Source of the DNA: Halostella litorea
GTDB taxonomy: Archaea > Halobacteriota > Halobacteria > Halobacteriales > Natronoarchaeaceae
Assembly: GCF_004785955.1 (NCBI RefSeq)
Contig: NZ_SJER01000001.1
Location: 1,054,001 to 1,118,000 of the forward strand
Direction of reading: 5' to 3'
Length of the DNA stretch: 64,000 nt
Shown: positions 17,280-26,483 of the stretch, one piece after another
Layout: each line of letters starts with the position of its first letter
Position numbering within the stretch: position 1 is the first letter of the stretch
Notes under the pieces: model-generated
The model's database searches: none
Told to the model about the DNA's origin: nothing
What the model saw: only the letters and a program-made list of their open reading frames with translations
Translations under genes and position numbers: made by a program

Positions 17280-17364
17280 ACCCGGCGATGGGGCCGCCGC
17301 GGGTTTATGCGTACTGAACGCGACAACGCGGGGCCGGACGTTCGCGGGTGCGTTCACCCCCTAT

Positions 17365-17389
17365 GTTTAAGTGCAGACATGTCGCCACT
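17365..17389 (+). promoter_or_regulatory. Promoter and palindromic operator of the PadR-type regulator
   Basis: A TATA-like GTTTAAG (17365-17371) is followed by AGTGCAGACATGTCGCCACT (17370-17389), a 20-base palindrome with only two mismatched pairs and a perfect GACATGTC core. It falls between the TATA element and the start codon at 17407, where a bound dimer would block transcription. The adjacent gene encodes a PadR-type winged helix, so autoregulation is the simplest reading. Confidence 0.55.
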
Positions 17390-17406
17390 GGAATACTGGG
17401 GACAGA

Positions 17407-17700
17407 ATGTTCGATCTAACCGGGTTTCAGCGCGACCTGCTGTACGCCATCGCAGGCGAGGAAGAGCCCCACGGCCTCGCGATCAAGGAGGTCCTGGAGG
17501 AGTACTACGAGTCCGAGATCCACCACGGGCGGCTCTACCCGAACCTCGACACGCTCGTCGAGAAGGGCCTCGTCGAGAAAAGCGAGAAGGACCGCCGGAC
17601 AAACGAGTACCGCCTGACCGGCCGCGGCCGCCGGGAGATAGCCGACCGCCGGGAGTGGGAGGACGGGTTCATCGACGGGGAGATAGCGGAGACCGTCTGA
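17407..17700 (+). CDS. PadR family transcriptional regulator
   Basis: A 97-residue winged-helix protein. The motif FQRDLLYAIAGEEEPHGLAI, the recognition helix region GRLYPNLDTLVEKGLVEKSE and the wing (DRRTNEYRLTGRGRREI) are typical of PadR. The C-terminal dimerisation helix is short, as in the small haloarchaeal PadR proteins. The ATG at 17407 (MFDLTGFQRDLL) is chosen because the frame from 17371 begins inside the promoter. It is divergent from the rhodanese gene and convergent with an MFS gene. Confidence 0.9.
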   Translation: MFDLTGFQRDLLYAIAGEEEPHGLAIKEVLEEYYESEIHHGRLYPNLDTLVEKGLVEKSEKDRRTNEYRLTGRGRREIADRREWEDGFIDGEIAETV

Positions 17701-17742
17701 GCCGCCGCCGAAGCGGCCGCCGGCGGGCGCGGCCCACCCACA

Positions 17743-18915
17743 TTAGGCGTCGATCCCGAGCACCCGATTGCAGACGAGGAGCGCGACGAGCAGCCCGAGC
17801 AACGCCGCGACCAGCCCGTAGGCCGCGAGCCAGCTCACGCGCTCGGCGAGGGTGCCGGTCACGACGCTGCCGAGCGAACTGACGAGCATCACCACCGTCC
17901 GGACCATCCCGAACCCGGTCCCCCGCTCCTCGGGGCCGAGGTGGTCCATGAACCGCGAGTTGACGACGCCGGGCCAGCTCAGCCCGACCGCGACGAGGAC
18001 GGTCCCGGCCGCGACGGCGAGGGGGCCGTCGAGGAACAGGAACAGCGCGTAGCCGGCGACGCCGCTGACCAGCGACACGGCGATCGCCGCGTCCCGGCCG
18101 GTGGCGTCCGACGCCCAGCCCAGCGCCGGCGCGGCCCCGATGGTGATCGCGAAGGTCACGCCGAACACCAGGCTCGCACGCGGCGTCGAGAGGCCGGCGT
18201 ACTCCTCCAAGAAGGTCGGGAAGAAGGAGGAAAACGACTGCCACGTGAAGAACCCGACCATCGCGATCACGGTCGTAAAGAGGACGCTGGGCCGGCCGAG
18301 CAGGGCGAGCAGCCGGCTCACGTCGACCTGGTCGGACAGCGACTGCTCGGGCGCGGACGGCGGCGTCGCCGGCACCCGCCACGCGAACAGGACGAACACG
18401 ACGCCCGCGACGGCCGCCGGGACGAGGGGGCCGGCCCCCCACCAGCCGACACGCGTCGCGGCGTACGCGCTGGCGACTGGCGCGACGAGGCCGGCCGAGG
18501 ACGCGCCGATCTCGTGGACGCCGAGCGCGCGGCCGGTGTCCTCGAACTGGCCCGTGAGAAACGCGACCCCGGCGGTGAAGTACAGCCCCGCCGACGCCCC
18601 GAGCACCACGGCGAAGAGGGCAAACAGCGGAAACGTCGGCGCGGCCGCGAGCACGGCACACGCGGTCCCGGTCGCCCCCATCGCCAGCAGGACGACGCGC
18701 CGTTCGCCGATACGGTCCGCGAGGATCCCGCCGGGGAACTGGAAGAGGGCGTAGGCCGCCCACATCCCCGACAGCGCGAGGCCGACGGTGCTCTTCGAGA
18801 CGGCGAAGGCGTCGATGATGTCGGGGACGAGCGGCGAGAGCGACAGGCGCGCGACCATCGTCGCGAAGAACGCCGCCGTCGTCACGCCGAGCAGGTCCCA
18901 GCCGCGTCCGTTCAT
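17743..18915 (-). CDS. MFS transporter
   Basis: A 390-residue carrier with about 12 hydrophobic segments. The loop between helices 2 and 3 has the MFS signature as GGILADRIGERRVV, and the second half repeats it as GWASDATGRDA. The middle loop is short. It is a clear paralogue of the gene at 47749-48924: both share the start NGRG/MQWRY...FFATMVARLSLSPLVPDI-like helix and the ending GTLAER/GTLADLFGW. The substrate cannot be told. It converges on padR with a 42-base gap. Confidence 0.88.
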   Translation of the reverse strand: MNGRGWDLLGVTTAAFFATMVARLSLSPLVPDIIDAFAVSKSTVGLALSGMWAAYALFQFPGGILADRIGERRVVLLAMGATGTACAVLAAAPTFPLFALFAVVLGASAGLYFTAGVAFLTGQFEDTGRALGVHEIGASSAGLVAPVASAYAATRVGWWGAGPLVPAAVAGVVFVLFAWRVPATPPSAPEQSLSDQVDVSRLLALLGRPSVLFTTVIAMVGFFTWQSFSSFFPTFLEEYAGLSTPRASLVFGVTFAITIGAAPALGWASDATGRDAAIAVSLVSGVAGYALFLFLDGPLAVAAGTVLVAVGLSWPGVVNSRFMDHLGPEERGTGFGMVRTVVMLVSSLGSVVTGTLAERVSWLAAYGLVAALLGLLVALLVCNRVLGIDA

Positions 18916-19014
18916 TGGTGGCCCCTCTCGGGTCGCCGGCTTCGGAGTACCCCTTCCGGCAATCCGGGAGGCCTACCTCGGACCCCGGAGGACCGGCCTC
19001 GGCGGGCGGCCCCG

Positions 19015-19668
19015 TCAGTCGCTGCCCGCCGCGCCGTCGAACGAGCGCGCCGGCAGGAGGAGGTCGTCGAGCGCCGGCAGGTGCTTGACGTTGTAGACGA
19101 CGTTCAGTTCGTCCGTGACCGGCGTCCCGACACAGGAGAGCCGGATCCCCCGGTCGACCAGTTCGTCGGAGAGGATGTGGTCGACCGGCATCTCCAGTTC
19201 GCCCTCGGTGACCGCGACCGCGCAGTTCGCGCAGGCCCCGCCGCGACAGGAGTACGGCCAGGAGAACCCGCAGTTCTCCGCGCCCTCCAGGAGCGGCACG
19301 TGCGGGTCGTTCAGGAACCGGCCCCGCTCCGTGTCGGTGAGCCCCTCCGCGGCCGCCTTCTCGAAGAGGTCGTCGTCGTCGAGCGACCAGCCGTAGTCGT
19401 CGAGCACCTCGTAGTTCAGGTACTCGACGCGCGTCCCCTCGGGCCGGGCCGGCTCGTCGTCCGCGTCGCCGCCGTCGTCCATCGACGGCGCGTCGGGCAG
19501 CCGGCGCTCGGACTGGATCGCCTCGTAGGCCGCCTGCACCCGGCGGAACTCCCGCGCGGAGCCGTTCTGGTCGGGGTGGGTCTCCAGCACCCGCCGGCGG
19601 TACGCTCGCTCGACCTCCTCCTCGTCCGCGGTCGGGTCGACCCGGAGGACCTCGAACGGGGAATCCAT
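19015..19668 (-). CDS. DnaJ-domain/[2Fe-2S] ferredoxin fusion
   Basis: A 217-residue two-domain protein. Residues 1-55 are a J domain with the HPD tripeptide at 31-33, so it could stimulate an Hsp70 (DnaK). After an acidic linker, residues 80-205 are a halophilic ferredoxin ([14 protein letters not shown]..., ligands Cys141, Cys146, Cys149 and Cys179), closely similar to the main ferredoxin in this window. A TATA-like GGATATACC at 19692-19700 suggests a leaderless mRNA. It may be an electron carrier or Fe-S delivery protein attached to the chaperone system; this is inference. Confidence 0.9.
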   Translation of the reverse strand: MDSPFEVLRVDPTADEEEVERAYRRRVLETHPDQNGSAREFRRVQAAYEAIQSERRLPDAPSMDDGGDADDEPARPEGTRVEYLNYEVLDDYGWSLDDDDLFEKAAAEGLTDTERGRFLNDPHVPLLEGAENCGFSWPYSCRGGACANCAVAVTEGELEMPVDHILSDELVDRGIRLSCVGTPVTDELNVVYNVKHLPALDDLLLPARSFDGAAGSD

Positions 19669-19843
19669 GGACGCCGCTAGGGCGATGGAAAGGATATACC
19701 TTCGGCTGGCGGCGCCCTCGGCCGCGACGGCGGTCGCTTTTGAGGGCCGCCGTGAGCGACCTGCGGGTCCTCCCGCTGGCCGTGGCGGCGTAGGTCCTCG
19801 GCGACGCGGTGTCGGTCACGGGCGTCGTCGCGCTCGGGGAGCG

Positions 19844-21151
19844 TCAGTCGCCGTCGCCGTCCGCCCGCGGCGCGGTCACCAGAAGCGACCGGACGCGCGT
19901 CCGGTCCATCCGTTCGACTTCGACGCGGACCCCCTCGTGCTCGACGACCTCGCCGGCCTCGGGGAGCCGGCCGAGCCGGTCGATGACGAACCCCGCGACC
20001 GTCTCGTACTCGGGTTTTTCCGGGAGTTCCACCCCCAGCGTCTCGTTTAGCTCGTGGACGTTGACGGTGCCCCGGACCCGCGCCCGTCGGTCGCCGAGGG
20101 GCTCTATCGCCGGGCGTTCGGCCCCCGCGAGGACCTCTCCGACGATCTCCTCGATGACGTCGTCGAGCGTGACCAGCCCCTGTGTCGCGCCGAACTCGTC
20201 GACGACGATCGCCATGTCGTGGCCCGCCGCGCGCATCTCGGCCAGCAGTTCGTCGATGTCCTTCGTCTCGGGCACCTGCAGGGCCGGGGACGCGACGTCG
20301 CCGACCGCGGTCGCGTCGCCGTCGCGTCGAGCGCGCACGAGCGTCGGCAGGTCGACGGTTCCCACGACGGTGTCGAGCGTGTCGCGGTACACGGGGATCC
20401 TGTCGTGGCCCTCGTCGACGCAGACGTCGATCGCCTCGTCGACGGTCGCGTCGGCCTCGACCGCCGTGACGTCGAGGCGGGACCGCATCACCTCCTTCGC
20501 GATCCGGTTTCTGAACTCGAAGATCCCGAGCAGCACCTCCCGTTCCTGCGGCTCGATGACCCCCTCGCGCTCGCCGGACTCGATCAGCTGCTGGAGCTCC
20601 GCGCGGGTGACGTACGGCGATTCGAGGTCCCCGGCGGTCCCGACCAGGCGGTTGACCGCCCGGGTGAGCGCGTCGAAAAACACCACCAGGGGGTACATGA
20701 CGTACTCCGAGACCTGCAGGGGCCGCGCGATGCGCCGAGCCCAGCCCTCCGTGTGCTCGACGGCGTAGGACTTCGGGACGCTCTCGCCGAACAGCAACAC
20801 GAGCGCCGTGATGCCGAACGTCGAGAGCAGCACCGACTCGGCCGGCGAGAAGTGGATCGCGAGCACCGTCGTCGAGATGGAGGCCATGGCGATGTTGACC
20901 ACGTTGTTCCCGACGAGGATCGTCACCAGCAACCGGTTCGGGTCGGCCTTGAGGTCGCGGACGAGCGTCGCCCCGGGGCGGCCCTCGTCGACCATCGCCT
21001 CCACCCTGTACTCGGGGAGCGAGAACAGCGCGATCTCAGAGGAGGAGAAAAAGCCCGACAGCGCGATGAGGACGGCGATCGTGGCTGCACCGCCGTACGT
21101 CACCGTCCGGGACGTGAACTCGACGCCGATCTGCTGGATCGCGGCTTCCAT
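19844..21151 (-). CDS. CNNM/CorC family membrane protein (hemolysin C-like)
   Basis: A 435-residue protein with the usual order: an N-terminal DUF21/CNNM membrane domain with four hydrophobic helices (about residues 15-165, with the motif FFSSSEIALFSL), two CBS domains (about 210-330, with VMRSRLDVTAVEADATVDEAI and VPETKDIDELLAEM) and a C-terminal CorC/HlyC domain (about 345-425). The family is linked to Mg or Co efflux. I use the ATG at 21151 (MEAAIQQIGVEF). It is divergent from an MFS gene. Confidence 0.92.
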   Translation of the reverse strand: MEAAIQQIGVEFTSRTVTYGGAATIAVLIALSGFFSSSEIALFSLPEYRVEAMVDEGRPGATLVRDLKADPNRLLVTILVGNNVVNIAMASISTTVLAIHFSPAESVLLSTFGITALVLLFGESVPKSYAVEHTEGWARRIARPLQVSEYVMYPLVVFFDALTRAVNRLVGTAGDLESPYVTRAELQQLIESGEREGVIEPQEREVLLGIFEFRNRIAKEVMRSRLDVTAVEADATVDEAIDVCVDEGHDRIPVYRDTLDTVVGTVDLPTLVRARRDGDATAVGDVASPALQVPETKDIDELLAEMRAAGHDMAIVVDEFGATQGLVTLDDVIEEIVGEVLAGAERPAIEPLGDRRARVRGTVNVHELNETLGVELPEKPEYETVAGFVIDRLGRLPEAGEVVEHEGVRVEVERMDRTRVRSLLVTAPRADGDGD

Positions 21152-21286
21152 GGGGGAGACGTACGTTTCCCGGAGGATAAGGCGTGGCGCTCGAAGCGGG
21201 GCCGCCGCGACGGCCGACCGTGGGCGTGCGAACCAAATCCACACCAACATTATATCGGTTCGAAATAACCGTCCGGAAGTCAGCCG

Positions 21287-22543
21287 ATGTCGCGCCTCTC
21301 CAAGTCCGCGGTCATCACCCGCTACTACCTCTACCGTGCGACCGCCCGCCCCGGCTTCCACTACCCCGTGTACACGCTGTTCCTGCTGTGGAACGGCCTC
21401 AGCTTCGCCCAGATCGGCCTGATCGCGACGATTCAGGCCGTCGTCGTCGTGACCGGCGAGGTGCCGACGGGGTACGTCGGCGACCGCATCGGTCGCCGGA
21501 ACAGCCTCGCGGTCGGCTCCGCGCTGATGGTCGTCTCGAACGCCAGCTACCTCGTGGCCACCGACTTCGTCGGCTTCACGTTCACGTTCGTGATGCTGTC
21601 GTTCGGCGGCACGTTCATCTCGGGGAGCGGGACCGCGTGGCTGTACGACACCCTCGCGGAGCACGACGTCGAGGACGAGTTCACCCGCGTCCAGGGCCGC
21701 GGCCGGGCGATCGGCCAGTGGGTGAGCGTCGTCACCCTGATCGCCGGCGGGGGCCTCTACGCGACGAACCGCTTCTACCCGTTCTACGCGGGCGTCGCGG
21801 TGGCGCTTTTGAACCTCGTGCTCGTCCTCCGCCTCCCCCAGAACCGGGCCTACGACGACGACGAGGACACCGACGAGGAGGTGCTGACCATCGTCGACGC
21901 GCTCCCGGTCATCCGCGAGCAACTCGCCGCGCCGAGCCTCCGGTCGTTCGTCGTCTACCTCTCGCTGTTCAGCGGCGCGATCCTCACGATGGACATGTGG
22001 ATCCAGCCCATCGCACAGACCTCCCTGGAGGCCAGCGTCGGGCCGACGCTCGAACGCTGGGGGCTGGCCGAGCCGACGACTATCGGGTTCCTGTACGCCT
22101 CGTTCACCGTCGTCTCGGCGGTGAGCAGCGACTACGCCAGCGACCTCGAATCGCTGCTGGGCGTGCGCAAGACGATGTTCCTCGTCCCCGTCGGCATCGC
22201 GGCGACGTACGTCGCGGCGGGGCTGGTCCCCGTGCTCGCGTTCCCCATGTTCTTCGCGATGAAGGGCGGCAGTTCGGTGCTCCGGCCGATCTACCAGGGG
22301 TACATCAACGACCAGGTGCAGTCGGTCGGCCGGGCGACGCTGCTGTCGTCGGTCGCGATGCTGCGTTCGGTCGCCGGCATCCCGTTCCGCGTGGGGAGCG
22401 GCGTCCTCGCCACGTGGTGGTCGACGCTCGACGCGGTGGCGCTGCTGGGGGGCGTGTTCATCGTCGGGGCCGTGCTCCTGTTCGCGCTGTCGCCGCCGGT
22501 CAAGTCGGGCTACGACGCGCCGGCCGCCTCCGCGGCCGACTGA
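21287..22543 (+). CDS. MFS transporter
   Basis: A 418-residue carrier with about 12 hydrophobic segments. The first half has the signature GYVGDRIGRRNSLAV between helices 2 and 3, and a hydrophilic acidic loop (YDDDEDTDEE) separates the halves. It is not closely similar to the two paralogous MFS genes of the window. A TATA-like ATTATATC (21249-21256) lies 31 bases or more ahead of the ATG. The substrate is unknown. It is followed after 32 bases by a carotenoid-biosynthesis-like gene on the same strand. Confidence 0.88.
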   Translation: MSRLSKSAVITRYYLYRATARPGFHYPVYTLFLLWNGLSFAQIGLIATIQAVVVVTGEVPTGYVGDRIGRRNSLAVGSALMVVSNASYLVATDFVGFTFTFVMLSFGGTFISGSGTAWLYDTLAEHDVEDEFTRVQGRGRAIGQWVSVVTLIAGGGLYATNRFYPFYAGVAVALLNLVLVLRLPQNRAYDDDEDTDEEVLTIVDALPVIREQLAAPSLRSFVVYLSLFSGAILTMDMWIQPIAQTSLEASVGPTLERWGLAEPTTIGFLYASFTVVSAVSSDYASDLESLLGVRKTMFLVPVGIAATYVAAGLVPVLAFPMFFAMKGGSSVLRPIYQGYINDQVQSVGRATLLSSVAMLRSVAGIPFRVGSGVLATWWSTLDAVALLGGVFIVGAVLLFALSPPVKSGYDAPAASAAD

Positions 22544-22575
22544 CATTTATGTAGCGCGGCCCGGCAGGTCGACGC

Positions 22576-23046
22576 ATGCCCAGCAACCGAGCCTTCGCCG
22601 GCACGACGACCGCGGTCGGCCTCGTCGCGCTCGCACACGCCGCGTTCACGTGGCCGCCCGCCGCGACGGCCGCGTTCTTCGGCGGCGGGGCGCTCGTCGC
22701 GTTCGTCGCCGAGGCAGCGGTGATAAACGCCGGGTGGCTCGACCACCACGTCGGCCCGAAGGTCGTCGGCGTCCCGCTCTACGTCCTGTTCGGGTGGACG
22801 GGCGCGGTGTACGCCGCGTTCCGGGCCGCGCTGCTCGCGGTCGACGGCTGGCCCGCGGTCGCAGTCGCCGCGGCGCTGGCGGCGACGTACGACCTGCTCG
22901 TCGACCACCGCGGCGTCGAGGAGGGCCACTGGACCTATACCGACGACCTGCCCGGGCCGCGCCGCCGGGGCGTCCCGTGGTGGAACTACGCCGGGTGGGT
23001 GGTCGTCAGCGCCGCGACGGCGTCGTTCGCCGTGCCGTTTCTCTAG
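22576..23046 (+). CDS. Short carotenoid-biosynthesis-like membrane protein (CruF-type family)
   Basis: A 156-residue protein with about five hydrophobic helices. It shows the family features of the CruF/DUF422 carotenoid hydratases: a GVPLY...GWTG motif, ATYDLLVDHRGVEEGHWTY, then GVPWWNYAGW. It is shorter than the ~280-residue bisanhydrobacterioruberin hydratase, so it may be a paralogue with another role. I do not recognise other carotenoid genes nearby. It follows the MFS gene on the same strand after 32 bases. Confidence 0.6.
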   Translation: MPSNRAFAGTTTAVGLVALAHAAFTWPPAATAAFFGGGALVAFVAEAAVINAGWLDHHVGPKVVGVPLYVLFGWTGAVYAAFRAALLAVDGWPAVAVAAALAATYDLLVDHRGVEEGHWTYTDDLPGPRRRGVPWWNYAGWVVVSAATASFAVPFL

Positions 23047-23073
23047 GAAACCGGGCCGCGCGACCCGCGCCGG

Positions 23074-25587
23074 TCAGTCGTCGGTCGCCGGCGCCGCCGG
23101 GGCCTCCGACGGCTCGCGGACCGCCTCGGCCCTGCCGGCGCGCGCCCAGAGCGCGAGCATGCTCGGGAGGACGACCACGCTCACGACGAGGGCGGCCAGC
23201 AGCGCGAGCACGACCAGCGTTCCGAAGTTCCGTAACTGGGGCGAGGGGTGGAGCAGCAGCGAGACGAACGCGACGGCCGTGGTCAGCGCGCTGCCCAGGA
23301 GCGCGCCGCCGGTTCCGACGACGGCCGTCTCCAGCGCGGCGAACGCGTCCCGGCCGCGGCGGAGTTCCGCCGCGAACCGGTCGGCGACGTGGATGTTGTA
23401 GTCGATGCCGAGGCCGACCACCAGGCTCATCAGGAGGGCCGTCAGCAGCGTCAGGGGGACGTCGAGGACGTACATGCCGCCGATGACCAGCCCGGCGACC
23501 AGCGTGACCGGCACGCCCGCGACGACGCCGAGCGACGCGCTGCCGTGGACGCGCCACGAGACGGCGACGAGCGTGAGCAGGACGGCCGCCAGCGCCAGCG
23601 CCATCACCCGGAGGACGCCGTCGGTGATCGCCGCGATGCCCGCCCGGCGGATCGTCGACCGGCTCACCGCCGTCGCGGTCAGGTCGGCGTCGCCGGCCTC
23701 GACGGCGGCCGCGGCGTCGCGCTGTGCGGTCGCCCGCTCGTCCAGCGTCCCGCCGCCGTCCGCGGGGCCGACGACGCGCAGCGAGCGGTACTCCCCGTCC
23801 GTCCGCTCGATCACCCGACTCGCCGCGTCGGGCGCGACCGCGTAGAGGTGGTCGTACACCGCTTCGAGGTTCCGGTCGGGCACGCCGTCGCCGTCGGTGT
23901 CCGCCGCCGCGAACGTCTTCGCGAACGCGTCGTTGCGGTCCGTGACCGAGCGCATCACCGAGAGCGGCGAGACGACGCGGGCGCCCGGCGTCCGGGCGTC
24001 GGCGGCGGTCGCTTCGGCCCCGCGCCGGACGCTCGCCAGCGCGGCGTCGTCGGTCACGTCGCCCTCCACGAGCAACTGGACGCGGTCGGTCTCCTCGTCC
24101 GCGACCGCGCGGTACCGCTCCTGCACGTAGAGGTCGTTCATGCCGTACTCGCCGTCCTCCCAGGCCATCGGTCCGGGGAGTTCGGTCTTCCACTCCGCCG
24201 CGGGCTCGGTCTGCCGGTCGAACGGCTGCTCGTCCAGCGCCGTCCAGGCGACCGCGCCGGCGCTTCCGGCGACGAGCGCGACGGCGACCACGACCGGCGC
24301 GGCCCGCTTCGCCAGGGCGACGCTGGACCGCAGCAGGGGCCGGAGGAGGGCGCTCTCCCCGAGCGGGCGCTTCCGGCGGTCCAGCCCGGCCCGTTCGAGC
24401 AGGTCGTCGACCCCGACCTTCAGCGCCGGGACGAGCGTCAGGAACACGACGAGCGCCGAGAGGACGCCGAGCGTGATCCCGACCCCGAGCGCGCGGATGT
24501 CGGGGACGGGGTTGACGAGGTTCGACAGGAAACCGATGCCCGTCGTCAGCGTGACGAGGCCGAGCGCGAACGCGACCGAGCGGACGGCGCGGCGCATCGG
24601 CGGCCGGACGCCCTCGTCGGGGCCGCACTGCTCGCGGTAGCGCGTGAACACGTGGAAGCCGTAGTCGATGCTCAGCCCCGCGATCAGGACCGGCCCGACG
24701 ATCATCGTGACCCCGGCCGAGACGCCGAGCCAGCCGAGGATCCCGAACATCCAGACGACCGAGACGACGACGCCGGTCAGCCCGACGACCACGTCGACCG
24801 GGTCGCGGTAGGTGAACGCGAGCACGCCGACGATGAGCGTCAGGGCGATGGGGAGGACGAACGCGACGGTGTTCTGGTTCAGCCGCTCGCTGTTCCGGGC
24901 CATCGCGTGCTCGCCCAGCGTGAAGTACTCGGGGTCCTCCCGGTCGTCGGCGGCCGCGAACAGCGCCCGGGTCGCGTCGCTCGGCGGCTCGCCGCCCTCG
25001 GTCGCCGCGAGGGGGAACAGCATCCGGTGGCTCTCGGCCGTCGCGGTGCCCGGCTCGTAGCCGTTCGGGAGGAGTCGGAGCAGTTCGGAATCCCGAGTGA
25101 GCGTCCCGCGGACGGTGGCGTTTACCTCCTCCGGGCTCGCCGCTTCGAGGGCGGCGATCTGTGCGTCGAGGTCCGCGTCCGAGTCGTTCGCCAGCCGGCG
25201 GGCGACGGCGTTGGGGACGCCGGCGACGGACCGGCCGTCGGGCGTCGCGGCCGCGACCGACTCGTTGCGGGTCACGGTCCGCTGGTAGCGCAGGGCGTCC
25301 AGCAGCGCGGCCTTCGAGAGCGCGTTCCCGTCCGCGGCGCGCACGTACACGGCGGCGCGGACCGTCCCGTCGCTCCCGTCGGCCGCGCCGTACTGCTGCT
25401 GGACGTACTCCGCCTTCTCGTCGGGCGTCGTCGACGGGAGCATGTCGTTCCCGCTCGCGTTGCTGCCCGTGTTCAGGTCCGTCGCGCCGACGGCCATCCC
25501 GGCGGTCAACAGGAGCATCAGGAACACGACGAGCCAGCTGTGGGTCGTGACGGCGTCGATGCAGTCGTCGATGAAAGTTCGGAGCAT
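23074..25587 (-). CDS. RND superfamily exporter (MMPL type)
   Basis: An 837-residue protein with two repeats, each with a hydrophobic N-terminal helix, a long extracytoplasmic domain (residues about 45-210 and 460-620) and a cluster of five to six membrane helices with the motif GLSIDYGFHVF or GLGIDYNIHVADRF. It ends in an acidic cytoplasmic tail. MMPL-type RND proteins export lipids or hydrophobic compounds; the cargo is unknown. The ATG at 25587 is used; a GTG four codons upstream is possible. It follows a methyltransferase on the same strand by 27 bases. Confidence 0.9.
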   Translation of the reverse strand: MLRTFIDDCIDAVTTHSWLVVFLMLLLTAGMAVGATDLNTGSNASGNDMLPSTTPDEKAEYVQQQYGAADGSDGTVRAAVYVRAADGNALSKAALLDALRYQRTVTRNESVAAATPDGRSVAGVPNAVARRLANDSDADLDAQIAALEAASPEEVNATVRGTLTRDSELLRLLPNGYEPGTATAESHRMLFPLAATEGGEPPSDATRALFAAADDREDPEYFTLGEHAMARNSERLNQNTVAFVLPIALTLIVGVLAFTYRDPVDVVVGLTGVVVSVVWMFGILGWLGVSAGVTMIVGPVLIAGLSIDYGFHVFTRYREQCGPDEGVRPPMRRAVRSVAFALGLVTLTTGIGFLSNLVNPVPDIRALGVGITLGVLSALVVFLTLVPALKVGVDDLLERAGLDRRKRPLGESALLRPLLRSSVALAKRAAPVVVAVALVAGSAGAVAWTALDEQPFDRQTEPAAEWKTELPGPMAWEDGEYGMNDLYVQERYRAVADEETDRVQLLVEGDVTDDAALASVRRGAEATAADARTPGARVVSPLSVMRSVTDRNDAFAKTFAAADTDGDGVPDRNLEAVYDHLYAVAPDAASRVIERTDGEYRSLRVVGPADGGGTLDERATAQRDAAAAVEAGDADLTATAVSRSTIRRAGIAAITDGVLRVMALALAAVLLTLVAVSWRVHGSASLGVVAGVPVTLVAGLVIGGMYVLDVPLTLLTALLMSLVVGLGIDYNIHVADRFAAELRRGRDAFAALETAVVGTGGALLGSALTTAVAFVSLLLHPSPQLRNFGTLVVLALLAALVVSVVVLPSMLALWARAGRAEAVREPSEAPAAPATDD

Positions 25588-25614
25588 TGTGGGTAGCACG
25601 GTCGGGAGGCGGCC

Positions 25615-26295
25615 TCACTCGGGCCGGGCCTCGATGGTCGTGATCATGCCGAGGAAGCTCGTCTCGGCCTCGCGGACCGACAGGCCCGCCTCGGCGGCGA
25701 CCGCGAGCGGCTCCTGGGTCCAGCGGCAGCCGGCCGAGGCGTAGTGGGCGTCCTCGCGCCACTCCTGGAATCGGGCGACGGGGCCGACGTCGCTCCGGCC
25801 GTGCTCGACGAGCAGGATCCGGCCGTCCGGGTCGCAGACGCGCTCCATCTCCCGGAGCGCGGCGACGGGGTCGGGGAACGTGCAGGTCGAGAGCGCCGAT
25901 ATCACCGTGTCGAAGCTGTCGTCCGGGAACTCCAGGTCCTGCGCATCCATCCGGCGCAGCGTGCCGTCGAGAGCGAGGCCGTCGAGCCTGTCGCCGGCCT
26001 TCGCCAGCATCTCCGGGCTGACGTCGACGCCGACGAGGTCGACGGAGGCGGGCAGGTACGGGAAGTTCGTGCCGGTGCCGCAGGCGACGTCGAGGACGCG
26101 GCCCTCGGCGTCCCCGAACTGCCGCCGTCGGTACCGCCCCGCGAGGAGGCGGTCGGCGAAGTCGAAGCGGTACAGCCGGTCGGCCTGGTCGGCGTAGGCG
26201 GCCCGTATCTCGTCGGTCGTCATCGGGCGGTCCCGCACCGGGTCGGCCGCGGCGGAGCGCTCAGCCGTGCGGTCGGGTCGTTCGGTCGAGTTCAT
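25615..26295 (-). CDS. SAM-dependent methyltransferase
   Basis: A 226-residue class I methyltransferase with motif I RVLDVACGTGTNFPYL, post-I VDLVGVDVSPEML and the phospholipid/quinone-type motif DDSFDTVISALSTCTFPDP. The closest families are the UbiE/PmtA-like methyltransferases, which act on quinones or lipids. The ATG at 26295 is preceded by GAGGA six bases upstream. The downstream RND exporter lies 27 bases away, so both may serve one hydrophobic molecule, but that link is only an inference. Confidence 0.85.
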   Translation of the reverse strand: MNSTERPDRTAERSAAADPVRDRPMTTDEIRAAYADQADRLYRFDFADRLLAGRYRRRQFGDAEGRVLDVACGTGTNFPYLPASVDLVGVDVSPEMLAKAGDRLDGLALDGTLRRMDAQDLEFPDDSFDTVISALSTCTFPDPVAALREMERVCDPDGRILLVEHGRSDVGPVARFQEWREDAHYASAGCRWTQEPLAVAAEAGLSVREAETSFLGMITTIEARPE

Positions 26296-26483
26296 GGGCA
26301 TTCCTCGTTCGTGAGGGCGGCCGACACGCCCATAAGTATTATCGAGTTTTTGATATATTACCGGAATGGTTTCAAAATCGCGTTTGAGCCACGCGGGGCG
26401 GATACGGGCCGATACGCGCCGCTGGGCGGGTGGCGTCCGCACAGCGGCCGAACTGGCTCAACGACGGTTTTGTAACGAACCCG

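Noticed and set aside
14682..17882. A long plus-strand open frame over the arylsulfotransferase-like and rhodanese genes
   Set aside because: It is rich in Arg, Pro, Gly and Val with no motifs, and it lies antisense to two well supported genes on the minus strand.
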